A stretch of 64,000 bases of DNA from a virus: the IMG/VR virus record IMGVR_UViG_3300035181_001013, positions 1-64,000 of that record; one strand, given 5' to 3'. Made by a program: the position numbers and the translations under genes. The number at the start of each line of letters is the position of its first letter. The stretch's first letter is position 1. The notes beneath the pieces are model-generated. The model was not told where the DNA came from, ran no database searches, and saw nothing but the letters and a program-made list of their open reading frames with translations. This document shows positions 29,461 through 37,394 of the stretch, in pieces.

Positions 29461-30096
29461 ATGGACATCGGACGTTTAAAAAATCTTGCAGGTATAATGG
29501 AATCAGCACCTTCTTCTGGTATGTCTAAGGGAGAAAAGTCAGAAGTTGTAAGCAAAGCAAAGAAAGGTGAAGACCTTGGTTCTAAAGGAAAAAACTTTAA
29601 GAAAATCGAAAAGAAAGCTGCTGCTCGTTATGGCTCTGAAGAAGCGGGTAAGAAAGTTGCTGCAGCCGTTATGTGGAAGAAAATGGCTAAAGAGGGTATT
29701 GATTACTCCGATGAAGACATTGTTCGAATTTTAGAAGCCGCTGAAGAAGCAGATGCTGAAGATACAGACAAGGATGATAAAAAAGACAAAAAAGAAGAAA
29801 ATAAGGACGAAGAAAAGAAAGACAAAAAAGAAGATGAAGATGAAGATGAAGATGAAGATGAAGATAAAGATGATAAAGATGACGTAGAAGAAAGTTTTAT
29901 GTCTGACATCCGTCGAGCTGCTGGAATTGAAATCGACCCAATCATTGAATCTATGGAAGAAGAGTCTGATACTTTCATCGTTTTTGAATCCAAAAAGTCT
30001 CCAACTGTCATTGGTGTTTTTCATAAAGCAGAAGACGCAAAACAGATTATGAAAAAATACAAAAAAGCAGTTTCACGTGGATACAAATCAAAATAA
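29461..30096 (+). CDS. Acidic low-complexity protein with LAGI start
   Basis: 211 residues. N-terminus MDIGRLKNLAGIMESAPSSG, a helical middle (KKIEKKAAARYGSEEAGKKV), then an 55-residue run of Asp/Glu/Lys encoded by GAAGAT repeats, and a C-terminal beta-alpha unit (VIGVFHKAEDAKQIMKKY). The start RLxxLAGI recurs at 40313. Such acidic, LAGI-starting proteins resemble prohead or scaffold-associated proteins of large myoviruses. A late-type CATAAATA box lies 35 bp upstream. Confidence 0.6.
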   Translation: MDIGRLKNLAGIMESAPSSGMSKGEKSEVVSKAKKGEDLGSKGKNFKKIEKKAAARYGSEEAGKKVAAAVMWKKMAKEGIDYSDEDIVRILEAAEEADAEDTDKDDKKDKKEENKDEEKKDKKEDEDEDEDEDEDKDDKDDVEESFMSDIRRAAGIEIDPIIESMEEESDTFIVFESKKSPTVIGVFHKAEDAKQIMKKYKKAVSRGYKSK

Positions 30097-30470
30097 TGTC
30101 AAAATTTAGTTTACTCTCTCAAATTACGGAGTCATTGGACGATTCTTTTGACTCCGTAAGATATAAATTAAAAAGCAAATATCAGGATAAAGAAGTTGGA
30201 CCAGTTGTTTGGCAAGTGTTTGGAACTAATGATTTCATTGGTGTAGGGTTCGATTTAACATATCGTAGAATGACACCATCTCAAGCGTGGACTCATTTTG
30301 CATCCAGTATTACACAAGCCAACAATGTTTTAAATTCTATTAACACAGAATTTAAAAACAAATTTCGTACCGAAATTCATTTAGCGAAGAAACCTTCAGG
30401 TGGAAAATATTCCGAATATGAACAAGAATTTGTTGGCGAAATTAAATTATATAAAAAAGATTCCAAATGA
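30096..30470 (+). CDS. 124-aa hypothetical protein
   Basis: MSKFSLLSQITESLDDSFDS..., coupled to the acidic protein (TAATG). The central WQVFGTNDFIGVGFDLTYRR and a basic end (EIHLAKKPSGGKYSEYEQEF) suggest a small alpha/beta fold. It may be part of the same structural module. No family is recognised. Confidence 0.6.
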   Translation: MSKFSLLSQITESLDDSFDSVRYKLKSKYQDKEVGPVVWQVFGTNDFIGVGFDLTYRRMTPSQAWTHFASSITQANNVLNSINTEFKNKFRTEIHLAKKPSGGKYSEYEQEFVGEIKLYKKDSK

Positions 30471-30961
30471 TTGATATAGGACAACTTCGTGTTTATGTAG
30501 TCCGTCCAGTCCTTACATATCTTAATATGTGGAGTGATGTGGCTGAAAATTTGGTGATTGGGACAGCCATTCAAGAGTCCCACGCCACATACTTAAAACA
30601 AGTTGGTGGTGGTCCAGCAGTTGGAATATTTCAAATGGAACCATTTACACACGACGATACATGGTCCAATTATATCAATTACCACCCTGATTTAGCTCGA
30701 CTTCTTCATGGGTTAACAATGTCTATTAGTTCTGTTCATCCAAACACAATCAACTCTATTTCAGCAAATGAAATGATTGGAAACTTATACTATGCCACAG
30801 CAATGTGTAGAGTACGATATATGCGTGTTCCAGCAGCATTACCGAACAACGATGTTAATGGTTTGGCGGCATATTGGAAACAATGGTATAACACACCAAA
30901 AGGTGCTGGAACAATTCAAGAGTTTGTTAATAATTACAACACATATAATAAAACCGCTTGA
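30467..30961 (+). CDS. Lytic-transglycosylase-like protein
   Basis: 164 residues. The segment ENLVIGTAIQESHATYLKQV, GGGPAVGIFQMEPFTHDDTW resembles SLT-type muramidase cores: a helix ending in AxQES (candidate catalytic Glu) followed by GxGxFQM. The remaining helices (LYYATAMCRVRYMRVPAALP, GLAAYWKQWYNT) fit as well. Homologues I recall in large phages are virion-linked. It has no signal peptide, so it is either holin-dependent or carried in the particle. Confidence 0.65.
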   Translation: MIDIGQLRVYVVRPVLTYLNMWSDVAENLVIGTAIQESHATYLKQVGGGPAVGIFQMEPFTHDDTWSNYINYHPDLARLLHGLTMSISSVHPNTINSISANEMIGNLYYATAMCRVRYMRVPAALPNNDVNGLAAYWKQWYNTPKGAGTIQEFVNNYNTYNKTA

Positions 30962-30962
30962 G

Positions 30963-30991
30963 TTGACATAAACTTTAGAATGTAGGATAAT
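30963..30991 (+). promoter_or_regulatory. sigma70-like promoter
   Basis: TTGACA, 17 bp, GATAAT ahead of the Nudix gene. Confidence 0.8.
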
Positions 30992-31037
30992 TATCCACAA
31001 AGGTTAAATGCCTATAATATTTCTAAGGAACACAATA

Positions 31038-31478
31038 ATGCAACGCACAGACAACCCAAGTATTCTCAATAGAGCGGGTCTCATTCCGTTTTATGTGGAT
31101 GACAAAAACAATATACAAATGATGTTCATGATTCCAATTGAAAATGAGTGGGTAGAAAGTATCCCTCAAATTAGTAAGGGTCGGATTGAGCCAGGTGAAA
31201 TGGTCTTACTTTCAGCAATTCGTGAAGCATCTGAAGAATTAGGACTTAAACGTTCTAATTTATCACGCATTGAACCGATTGGTCAGTATTCTACAATTAT
31301 GTTTTATATTGGGCAAATTAAAGATCCAACTGACTTTGATGATTTTGATTCAACAGAAACAAAAGCAACTGTTTGGATGACACTGGAACAATATTTAAGT
31401 GACGGTAGACAATTACATTCTGTTGTAGTTCGGGATGCTGTTGAAAAGATTGAGGAATTAGTAAATGTCACCGAATGA
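31038..31478 (+). CDS. Nudix hydrolase
   Basis: 146 residues from the ATG at 31038 (AAGGAACAC upstream; an ATG at 31008 is possible). The Nudix box is complete: G(RIEPG)E(MVLLSAI)REASEELGL at 48-70, with REASEE holding the metal-binding glutamates. The family removes nucleoside diphosphates from nucleotides, sugars, dinucleotides or RNA caps. T4-type phages use related enzymes in nucleotide cleaning or NAD/RNA-cap turnover. Here it opens a group with a kinase-like gene. The substrate is not predictable. Confidence 0.85.
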   Translation: MQRTDNPSILNRAGLIPFYVDDKNNIQMMFMIPIENEWVESIPQISKGRIEPGEMVLLSAIREASEELGLKRSNLSRIEPIGQYSTIMFYIGQIKDPTDFDDFDSTETKATVWMTLEQYLSDGRQLHSVVVRDAVEKIEELVNVTE

Positions 31479-31543
31479 ATATCCAAACAACTAACAAATG
31501 GACAACCGTTATAGTTCGTCCTACGTTCTAGTGGAGGTTAAAA

Positions 31544-31681
31544 TTGTTGCTTAACCCTCACGAGTTAATCTTTTGTTGGAGTGATGAAGCGTGGATATTG
31601 GATGGATTCACAGGGGAAGATTATTTTTCATATGGTGGATTGCCAGATAAAATAAGACACCGTTTAAAACAAGGAAAATAA
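31544..31681 (+). CDS. 45-aa protein from a TTG start
   Basis: GGAGG stands 8 bases before TTG at 31544. The product LLNPHELIFCWSDEAWILDG, FTGEDYFSYGGLPDKIRHRL has ordinary protein composition and ends 1 bp before the kinase start. An 18-codon frame (31475-31531), coupled to the Nudix gene, precedes it. The function is unknown. Confidence 0.5.
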   Translation: MLLNPHELIFCWSDEAWILDGFTGEDYFSYGGLPDKIRHRLKQGK

Positions 31682-31682
31682 A

Positions 31683-32180
31683 ATGAAATTGAATGAAATC
31701 ACAGAAACTCAACCTGAGATGGTTATGTTGGTAGGACTTCCTGGTTCAGGCAAATCCACATATATCGCTCAGTTAAAAAAACATAAGAATTATGTTGTTA
31801 TCTCAACAGATGATATTTTGGAACAAATTGCGAAAGACTCTGGTATTAGTTATTCGGATGCTTTCAACAGTTATTACAAAGAATCAGAAAAGAAAATGTT
31901 TATACATTTGAGACAAGCTATCAACAAAAAACAGAATATTATTATTGACCAAACGAACATGACAGTTGGGTCTCGTAGTCGGAAGTTAGGACTTGTTCCG
32001 AACAGTTATACGAAGATTGCTGTGGTGTTTAGTGTGGATTCAGCAGAACTTCAGCGTCGATTGGATAATAGAGAAAAAGAAACTGGAAAACGTATTCCTT
32101 CTTCCGTAATCAAGAGTATGAGAGAAGCATACCAAGAGCCAACAAAAAGTGAAGGTTTTGCGGAAATTATTAAAGTTTAA
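31683..32180 (+). CDS. P-loop kinase, polynucleotide-kinase-like
   Basis: 165 residues: Walker A GLPGSGKST (18-26), STDDILEQIAKDSG after strand 2, an Asp in IIIDQTNMTV, and the basic lid region RRLDNREKETGKR. These match the zeta-toxin/Pnkp 5'-kinase branch of AAA-type P-loop kinases (T4 PseT N-domain and bacterial Pnkp). With two RNA ligases present, 5'-phosphorylation of RNA ends before sealing is the natural reading, though no phosphatase domain is attached. Confidence 0.8.
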   Translation: MKLNEITETQPEMVMLVGLPGSGKSTYIAQLKKHKNYVVISTDDILEQIAKDSGISYSDAFNSYYKESEKKMFIHLRQAINKKQNIIIDQTNMTVGSRSRKLGLVPNSYTKIAVVFSVDSAELQRRLDNREKETGKRIPSSVIKSMREAYQEPTKSEGFAEIIKV

Positions 32181-32185
32181 AATAT

Positions 32186-32374
32186 TTAATTTGAAACTGC
32201 TAGAAGAGCAGGGCACCACTCAGGTGCTCTATCTCTTTCATACCAACAATTTGAAATTATTTTATTGTTAACTCCACAGACTACTTGTATTCCTCGGTCA
32301 TATTCTTCTGGCGTATTACAGTAGTACTCAGTTATTAATTAAGTACATCCTTTACAGTGATATGTAATTGTCAT
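32186..32374 (-). pseudogene. Frameshifted small zinc-type gene
   Basis: ATG at 32374 gives MTITYHCKGCT and stops. A second frame continues TEYYCNTPEEYDRGIQVVCG ... RDRAPEWCPALLAVSN to 32186 without a start. Together they look like one 60-residue protein with CxxC, C and a final RxPEWCP motif, broken by an indel near 32335. Confidence 0.45.
32205..32230 (+). terminator. Hairpin terminator
   Basis: AGAGCA...TGCTCT with inner GGCACC pairing, then ATCTCTTT, between the kinase gene and the convergent remnant. Confidence 0.6.
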
Positions 32375-32397
32375 TGATGGTCCAAAATTGTTTTCCG

Positions 32398-34656
32398 TTA
32401 TCTCACCTTTGTTGTTATGTCTTCATACACCCGATTGTGAGTGCTATTCACTCTAATAAACGTTGCACGTTTTGAAAGTTCCTTTAGTGTTTTACTTCCT
32501 GTATATGTACACGTACTCCGAACCCCACCAAGAATATGGTTAATTGTATCTTTAACTGGTCCTCGATATGGAAGTTCGATTGTTCGTCCTTCACTTGAGC
32601 GATATTCAGCCAAACCTCCACTGTGAGCTTCCATTGCTGTAGATGAACTCATCCCATAGAATTGGACAAACTTACGCTCTACTTCTAAACACTCAAGAGA
32701 AGAACCATCAATATCTTTTACAACTTCGTTAGTTTTATACCACTTCGAACTTACTTCACCTCCACCTTCGTCGTGTCCAGCGAACATTCCACCACTCATT
32801 ACAAAATCAGCGCCACCTGCAAATGCTTTTGCAAAGTCTCCAGGAGTATTACATCCCCCATCGGAACACAACCTTCCGCCTAATCCATGAACAGCATCAG
32901 CACATTCTATAATTGCACTTAACTGGGGAAAACCAATTCCAGACACTAACCTTGTGGTACAAACTGAATTGTGAACAATCATGTTGTTTGCAATGAAACT
33001 ATGGGTTGGGTGATCAATTTCTAAATCGTAGACGGGAACCTCACACTCTGTTGGGTTTTCAATTTCAAGTATTTTTATAACCTGATAATGTGAAAGATGT
33101 CTTTTTTTGTGAGAGGTCGCCAGAAAACTTCGATATCCATCTTTTCGGGGGTGTTGCACAGGATATGAAGACCGTTTCCCGTTGTTTGACATATTTGGGA
33201 AACTCCCATATATGTTAAACGTAATCCAGCTGAATAGTTCCATGAGTTGTTGTGACGTGTTGTTAAAATTAACCTGGCCTTCTTTTGTAATGTGGCCGTC
33301 ACTATCAACTAATCCATCATACAATCCCTGCAAATATTCTGTGTTGGTGCACATGAATTGGTCTGGAAGATGTTTTTCATGGAACTTTCCAAACTGTTGG
33401 AAAAATTCTCCCCACTGTTTACTATACAAGGTGATCGTGGTCAACGTTTTCCGTTTATTAGAACATACTGGGATTTTACCCGTAACCATCTCAATAGCAG
33501 ACATTAATTTAACTACATGATGTTGATCTCTTGAGTTTATATACCACTCAACACCTCCAGAAAAACTTGAAAATCCTCTGCTGTTGGTTCCTTTTGTTTT
33601 TCTTGAAGTACCATCTCCAAGAAAAAAACCAAACACATAACCAGTGTTGTAATCAGATTTAACAATAGTGTTATAATTATCCAAATGCTCTTCTCGTATA
33701 AAATAACTTGAAATATCGATATGAAAACTATCTGGTGTTTCCCAATTAATATTGATGGGAAGTAAAGCTACATCTTGTCGTATTTCACTCACCGGTTTCC
33801 ATTTTATTTTTTCCTCTCCCAAACGAGTAGGAACCTCCAGCGCCTTTTTATACCCTTTGCTTTGTAGTGTTGTAATACTAATAGAATTTAGATCACCTAC
33901 GTAACAATGATGGTCAGGAGTTAGTCTCAACGGAAGGTTGAAGTGATCGTGTTTTATCTGTGTTGTTTTCTTATATCCTGTGGTATAAGCGGATAACACA
34001 GTTGCTGGTTCTCCAGTACTCGTAATTATACGATCCCCAGGTCGAACATCTTTGATATTTTTATAAACACCACTGGACATTAAAATTCGAGCATCACCCG
34101 TTAAACACCCACTGCCTACTCCAACCTTGATGATATCTGCACCAGATAATACTAATTGTTCTGCCATTTCAGGTGTAACAACGTTACCAACAAGAAGAGT
34201 TGTGTTTGGATATTTGTCTCGTAATTTAGTTACAGTAGACACAAAAGTTTCTGTATACCCATTAGCAACGTCAACACACACATTTAAAGGAGGTCTGCCA
34301 AACATTTTGATGAAGTGTTCAAGCTTATCGAGGTCACTTTGAGACGTTCCAACTGAATAAAAAATATATTGTTCAATTGAGGGATTGTTTTTATAAAAAT
34401 CTACAAGTTGAACTACTGGATAATGTTTATGTAATGCTACCATCATTTTAAATTCAGCAAATCGTTCCGCCATTTCAAAAGTTCCAACTCCATCCATATT
34501 TGACGCTATAATTGGAATACCAGTCCATTGTTGGTGAGAGTATTTGAATGTGAACGACCTTTCAAGAGACACGTCTTTGCGTGAAGTTAGTGATGACCTT
34601 TTTGGAATAAGTAGCACATCACCAAAATCCAATTTAACATCCTCTACTATTCTCAT
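32398..34656 (-). CDS. guaC: GMP reductase with an intein
   Basis: 752 residues encoding two proteins. The host protein (residues 1-183 plus 564-752, 372 aa after splicing) has IMPDH/GMPR features: NMDGVGTFEMA, the KVGVGSG | SVCTTR active-site loop with the catalytic Cys, FVMSGGMFAGHDEGGG, EYRSSEGRT and GGVRSTCTYTG. The GMPR-style SVCTTR and short length argue for GMP reductase (GMP to IMP, NADPH) rather than IMP dehydrogenase. The intein interrupts the loop directly before the catalytic Ser-Val-Cys, so activity depends on splicing. Ribosome site AGGGGA. Confidence 0.88.
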   Translation of the reverse strand: MRIVEDVKLDFGDVLLIPKRSSLTSRKDVSLERSFTFKYSHQQWTGIPIIASNMDGVGTFEMAERFAEFKMMVALHKHYPVVQLVDFYKNNPSIEQYIFYSVGTSQSDLDKLEHFIKMFGRPPLNVCVDVANGYTETFVSTVTKLRDKYPNTTLLVGNVVTPEMAEQLVLSGADIIKVGVGSGCLTGDARILMSSGVYKNIKDVRPGDRIITSTGEPATVLSAYTTGYKKTTQIKHDHFNLPLRLTPDHHCYVGDLNSISITTLQSKGYKKALEVPTRLGEEKIKWKPVSEIRQDVALLPININWETPDSFHIDISSYFIREEHLDNYNTIVKSDYNTGYVFGFFLGDGTSRKTKGTNSRGFSSFSGGVEWYINSRDQHHVVKLMSAIEMVTGKIPVCSNKRKTLTTITLYSKQWGEFFQQFGKFHEKHLPDQFMCTNTEYLQGLYDGLVDSDGHITKEGQVNFNNTSQQLMELFSWITFNIYGSFPNMSNNGKRSSYPVQHPRKDGYRSFLATSHKKRHLSHYQVIKILEIENPTECEVPVYDLEIDHPTHSFIANNMIVHNSVCTTRLVSGIGFPQLSAIIECADAVHGLGGRLCSDGGCNTPGDFAKAFAGGADFVMSGGMFAGHDEGGGEVSSKWYKTNEVVKDIDGSSLECLEVERKFVQFYGMSSSTAMEAHSGGLAEYRSSEGRTIELPYRGPVKDTINHILGGVRSTCTYTGSKTLKELSKRATFIRVNSTHNRVYEDITTKVR
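32968..34107 (-). other. Intein with LAGLIDADG homing endonuclease
   Basis: 380 residues from Cys1 (CLTGDARILMSS, block A) to a C-terminal VHN followed by Ser+1. It includes the block-B-like LRLTPDHHCYVG and two LAGLIDADG-type helices, YVFGFFLGDG and LQGLYDGLVDSDGH, whose acidic residues are intact. The C-block (VPVYDLEIDHPTHSFIANN) is well formed. All residues needed for splicing are present. It sits at a highly conserved active-site sequence, the usual choice of inteins. Confidence 0.9.
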
Positions 34657-34743
34657 TTTATCCCCTTTTGTGTTGTCTTTTATGTAATTATTAATTATAC
34701 TATACGTAACTTAAATTATCTTTACAACATACTGGAGAAACAA

Positions 34744-35052
34744 ATGTGTTATATTATTCCCATTGTTATTTTAATTAATGGGTTCTTTTTCTTTAATAAT
34801 TATCGGTTGAATGTTGCTTATCGTTATCGAGATCAAGCGATAGATAAAGTCAGTGAGATGAACCACGAAGACGTTGACAATACTTACGCTAATGTTGGTT
34901 ATACACAAAGAGACATTCGGGAGTTGGAACTCCGTATGAATAAAAGGTGGGATAAGTTTCGTAGTTATTCGGCTGATAAAATGATATGGGAACTTACAAA
35001 GTGGAAGTATGATGATTTTTACCCCAAAGGCTTTTTTGAATTAGAGGAATAA
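34744..35052 (+). CDS. 102-aa protein with N-terminal membrane anchor
   Basis: One hydrophobic segment (MCYIIPIVILINGFFFFNNY) then a charged helical domain (RELELRMNKRWDKFRSYSAD). It is probably anchored in the inner membrane with a cytoplasmic or periplasmic helical part. GGAGAAAC ribosome site. It starts a rightward group of small genes. The function is unknown. Confidence 0.6.
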   Translation: MCYIIPIVILINGFFFFNNYRLNVAYRYRDQAIDKVSEMNHEDVDNTYANVGYTQRDIRELELRMNKRWDKFRSYSADKMIWELTKWKYDDFYPKGFFELEE

Positions 35053-35056
35053 CACA

Positions 35057-35482
35057 ATGACATTACCAGCAAATAATATTAGTTACACACATCGTTTTAG
35101 AAATGGACGGATGCACGACTGGGTAGCACTGAATGCACAGTGTCAATGTCATAGCGATGAACACCAACACGAATTGATTATCGATTATGATGACGAGTTT
35201 GATTTGTTGTCTTTGACGTTGTATTTTAAAACATGGACTCCAAATTATTGGAACCACCAAACAGGATTTTTTGGTTGGTTTAAGGACGTTTGGGCAAGTG
35301 TTAAATTCCGATTGGAGTGTGTATTCAAGGGATATAATAAATTGTCTTATGATTTTATTTTTAATGGTGAAGAAGCTATCCAAGATTACATTGATGCTCT
35401 TCAAGCGTCTCTAAATCAAATCAAACAGGTAAAAATGGAAGCACAACAAAAAAGGAGCAACAGAAGTGATAAGCAGCAATGA
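35057..35482 (+). CDS. 141-aa conserved phage protein
   Basis: Contains LNAQCQCHSDEHQHELIIDY, DYDDEFDLLSLTLYFKTW and GYNKLSYDFIFNGEEAIQDY. I have seen this Cys-His start followed by LTLYFKTW and an aromatic middle in other large phages, always unassigned. The His/Cys cluster may hold metal. The tail (KMEAQQKRSNRSDKQ) is basic and includes the ribosome site of the next gene. Confidence 0.65.
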   Translation: MTLPANNISYTHRFRNGRMHDWVALNAQCQCHSDEHQHELIIDYDDEFDLLSLTLYFKTWTPNYWNHQTGFFGWFKDVWASVKFRLECVFKGYNKLSYDFIFNGEEAIQDYIDALQASLNQIKQVKMEAQQKRSNRSDKQQ

Positions 35483-35594
35483 TGTTTTAGTTGGAACAGT
35501 GATTTTGATTTTTTGTTTGTCTGCTATATTCCCATTGATCATATGGGTAGAGTCAACAGACACATATGGTTTCAACTTGAAGAATACGAAATAG
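35466..35594 (+). CDS. 42-aa membrane peptide from a GTG start
   Basis: AAAAGGAG sits 8 bases before GTG at 35466. The product MISSNDVLVGTVILIFCLSA, IFPLIIWVESTDTYGFN has one transmembrane helix and a short polar tail. It overlaps the end of the previous gene by 17 bp. Too small to assign; holin-like or accessory membrane peptides look like this. Confidence 0.55.
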   Translation: MISSNDVLVGTVILIFCLSAIFPLIIWVESTDTYGFNLKNTK

Positions 35595-35629
35595 TAGAGG
35601 ATCACAGTGGTATTATAATCAAAAAGTAG

Positions 35630-35658
35630 TTGTTAAAAGCATTGAATACTTTTATAAT
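35630..35658 (+). promoter_or_regulatory. sigma70-like promoter for the lipoprotein
   Basis: TTGTTA, 17 bp, TATAAT. Confidence 0.75.
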
Positions 35659-35692
35659 AATTTCACTCTGAATATTTTAAAGGAAACACACA

Positions 35693-36196
35693 ATGAAAAT
35701 ACATTCTGTTGTGATAGGTTTAACCGTTGGTGTTATGTTGTCTGGTTGTGTTGATACTGGTAATGGCAATAAGGTTGGTTCAGTCACAAAGTTAGCCCAG
35801 GAAGGAGTTTTCTGTAAAACATGGGAAGGTCAACTCATTCGTGGTGGATTTAGTAATGGTTCTGGTGTAATGGGAGCTCCATTCGAATTTACTGTCGAAA
35901 ATAATCCTGAACTGGTTAAAAAAGTTGCTGAACTTATGGATTCTCAACAAGAAGTCAAAATCACATACCGAACTGAAGCTATGACTTTGTGTCGTTCTGA
36001 TTCCGACAATCACTTTTTGACAGATATTGAAGTTCTCGGAAAACAAGCTGAACACCCCATGAAGATAGATTCCACTGAACCTATTAAAGTGGAGCCTGTT
36101 AAGTCTAACCCAGTGTCTTCGCACGATAAAATACTCAAATTGCTTCAGACGCAACAACAAATAATTACTGAACTTGTTAATGAAAAAAACCGATAA
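35693..36196 (+). CDS. Outer-membrane-type lipoprotein
   Basis: 167 residues with a lipoprotein signal (MKIHSVVIGLTVGVMLSGC; lipobox LSGC). The domain GNKVGSVTKLAQEGVFCKTW, EGQLIRGGFSNGSG, FEFTVENNPELVKKV, TLCRSDSDNHFLTDIEVL is a familiar bacterial and phage protein, often mislabelled as 6-phosphogluconate dehydrogenase, with no proven role. The C-terminal 45 residues are an extra helical extension. Like the beta-barrel gene it points to a Gram-negative envelope. Lipoproteins made early by phages often block superinfection. Confidence 0.75.
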   Translation: MKIHSVVIGLTVGVMLSGCVDTGNGNKVGSVTKLAQEGVFCKTWEGQLIRGGFSNGSGVMGAPFEFTVENNPELVKKVAELMDSQQEVKITYRTEAMTLCRSDSDNHFLTDIEVLGKQAEHPMKIDSTEPIKVEPVKSNPVSSHDKILKLLQTQQQIITELVNEKNR

Positions 36197-36207
36197 AAAA
36201 GATACAA

Positions 36208-36378
36208 ATGACCCCATTTGATGAAGATATGAAAATATTGTCTGAACTTAGTTTCAAACTTTATAATTTAACCAAAGACCCACAACCAGGTTTGTTTATG
36301 TGGAAACATATGTTGGGTACAGTAATGACAGACATGAAAAACACGTTGGAACGAATTGGTGTTGGCGAGAATGTTTGA
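36208..36378 (+). CDS. 56-aa helical protein
   Basis: MTPFDEDMKILSELSFKLYN..., then WKHMLGTVMTDMKNTLERIG. The composition is protein-like and its end overlaps the start of the next gene by 8 bp. No strong ribosome site (AAAAGATA). The function is unknown. Confidence 0.5.
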   Translation: MTPFDEDMKILSELSFKLYNLTKDPQPGLFMWKHMLGTVMTDMKNTLERIGVGENV

Positions 36379-36697
36379 TTTTAATCTGAATCCACAATCA
36401 TCTGAACCAACGTCTAAGTGTGTTGTGCGTTTAAAGACATCTGTATGGAACGATAGTCGTGGTATTCATATTAAAAAAGATATCACGTATCTCCGAAGAA
36501 AAAGTTTTGGTTTTAATATTTTAGAAGAAGATGTTAGTAATATTGGACCTGAGTTCGTTGTTTCTGATATCACAAACCTTAACAGTTGTTCTGATGGAAT
36601 TTACGAAGTAGTTATTTGTAACGAAAGTCATGACTGGGAAACTGGATATGTTGATGCGTACAACTATAAATTAATAAAGGTGGTAAATGATGAGTGA
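36371..36697 (+). CDS. 108-aa hypothetical protein
   Basis: The start MFDFNLNPQSSEPTS overlaps the previous stop. It is beta-rich: KCVVRLKTSVWNDSRGIHIK, FGFNILEEDVS, GIYEVVICNESHDWETGYVD. It ends overlapping the next gene. The Cys-containing tail resembles small phage proteins of unknown role. Confidence 0.6.
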   Translation: MFDFNLNPQSSEPTSKCVVRLKTSVWNDSRGIHIKKDITYLRRKSFGFNILEEDVSNIGPEFVVSDITNLNSCSDGIYEVVICNESHDWETGYVDAYNYKLIKVVNDE

Positions 36698-36974
36698 AGA
36701 AAACACAATTTGGAAACGTCGTACGAACCTTGATACACATGAAAGAGAATTACGAAAAGGGTGGATGTACCAATATCACAATACACCTGAATATAAACAA
36801 TATCAACAGGATATGAAATCTCTCCAAGAAGAATGTGGAAAACTTGGACATGTTCGTGGGAAGTTTTGGGATAATGGGTTGGGAACAACTTGGTATTATT
36901 GTGCCCACTGTGGAGCAACTTTTGATATCGAAAAGTATGATTTGGGTTTATCAGACGCGGAGGAAGACGAATGA
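36690..36974 (+). CDS. Zinc-finger-like 94-aa protein
   Basis: A helical N-terminal part, then CGKLGHVRGKFWDNGLGTTW and YYCAHCGATFDIEKYDLGL. The pattern C-x4-H...G(T/x)xWxYCxxCGAxF is a single treble-clef-like zinc site and is one I know from several phage small proteins. Its stop overlaps the start of the interrupted 36971 gene (ATGA). Confidence 0.65.
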   Translation: MSEENTIWKRRTNLDTHERELRKGWMYQYHNTPEYKQYQQDMKSLQEECGKLGHVRGKFWDNGLGTTWYYCAHCGATFDIEKYDLGLSDAEEDE

Positions 36975-37143
36975 CATTTATCAATCTCTCAACTAAGAAA
37001 ACCCTCAGATGCTTCAGCACCGGGGGTGAACTACCCGATTGCTAAAACAATTGGGTAGTTCACATGATATCATTGAACAATTAATCGATAATAACACGGA
37101 ATGTCAGAAATTTGTTGGTGGTATTTCTGATGGAATAGAATGA
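36971..37143 (+). pseudogene. Small gene split by a mini insertion element
   Basis: ATGACATTTAT is followed by the element 36982-37064 and then TGATATCATTGAACAATTAA. Removing the element restores MTFIDIIEQLIDNNTECQKF + VGGISDGIE and a stop, a 29-residue peptide coupled to the gene before it. This reconstruction also fixes the element's right boundary. Confidence 0.65.
36982..37064 (+). mobile_element. 83-bp non-autonomous mini-element (tnpB-type ends)
   Basis: Left end CAATCTCTCAACTAAGAAAA is identical to that of the tnpB element at 44852, and both follow TTTAT. The right end is the hairpin GTGAACTACCC...GGGTAGTTCAC plus A. It carries no gene: a palindrome-associated mini form that needs enzymes supplied elsewhere. 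Confidence 0.85.
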
Positions 37144-37147
37144 TTCG

Positions 37148-37176
37148 TTGACTTTTATAAATAAGTCATATATACT
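37148..37176 (+). promoter_or_regulatory. Promoter combining sigma70 and late-type boxes
   Basis: TTGACT, 17 bp containing TATAAATA, TATACT. The same sequence TTGACTTTTATAAATAAGTC recurs at 60898. Confidence 0.8.
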
Positions 37177-37212
37177 TATAACACTGAATTAATTACTTAA
37201 AGGATTTACAAA

Positions 37213-37308
37213 ATGAACACAAACGGATTAGGTTATTGTCTATCACTCGGGTCTTTATCCATATTGGATAAGAGCCAGGTCGCCGTTTGGGGAATTACCA
37301 AGATGTAA
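37213..37308 (+). CDS. 31-aa micro-protein at tRNA cluster edge
   Basis: MNTNGLGYCLSLGSLSILDK, SQVAVWGITKM, with AAAGGATTT upstream, between a strong promoter and a strong terminator. A twin cassette with a different 32-codon product lies at 60898-61129, also beside a tRNA cluster. The short transcript (about 180 nt) might equally act as an RNA. Confidence 0.5.
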   Translation: MNTNGLGYCLSLGSLSILDKSQVAVWGITKM

Positions 37309-37328
37309 AGAGAAAAAATCCCAAAAGA

Positions 37329-37357
37329 AAGCCTGGCTCGAAAGACCCAGGCTTTTT
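37329..37357 (+). terminator. Factor-independent terminator
   Basis: AAAGCCTGG, CTCGAAAGAC, CCAGGCTTTTTT. Confidence 0.9.
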
Positions 37358-37394
37358 TGTTGTAAACTGTTATTTAAAAATTTGAAATATTTTG

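Noticed and set aside
29703-30024. Leftward serine-rich and phenylalanine-rich frames
   Set aside because: They are reverse-strand reflections of the GAAGAT repeat of the acidic protein at 29461.
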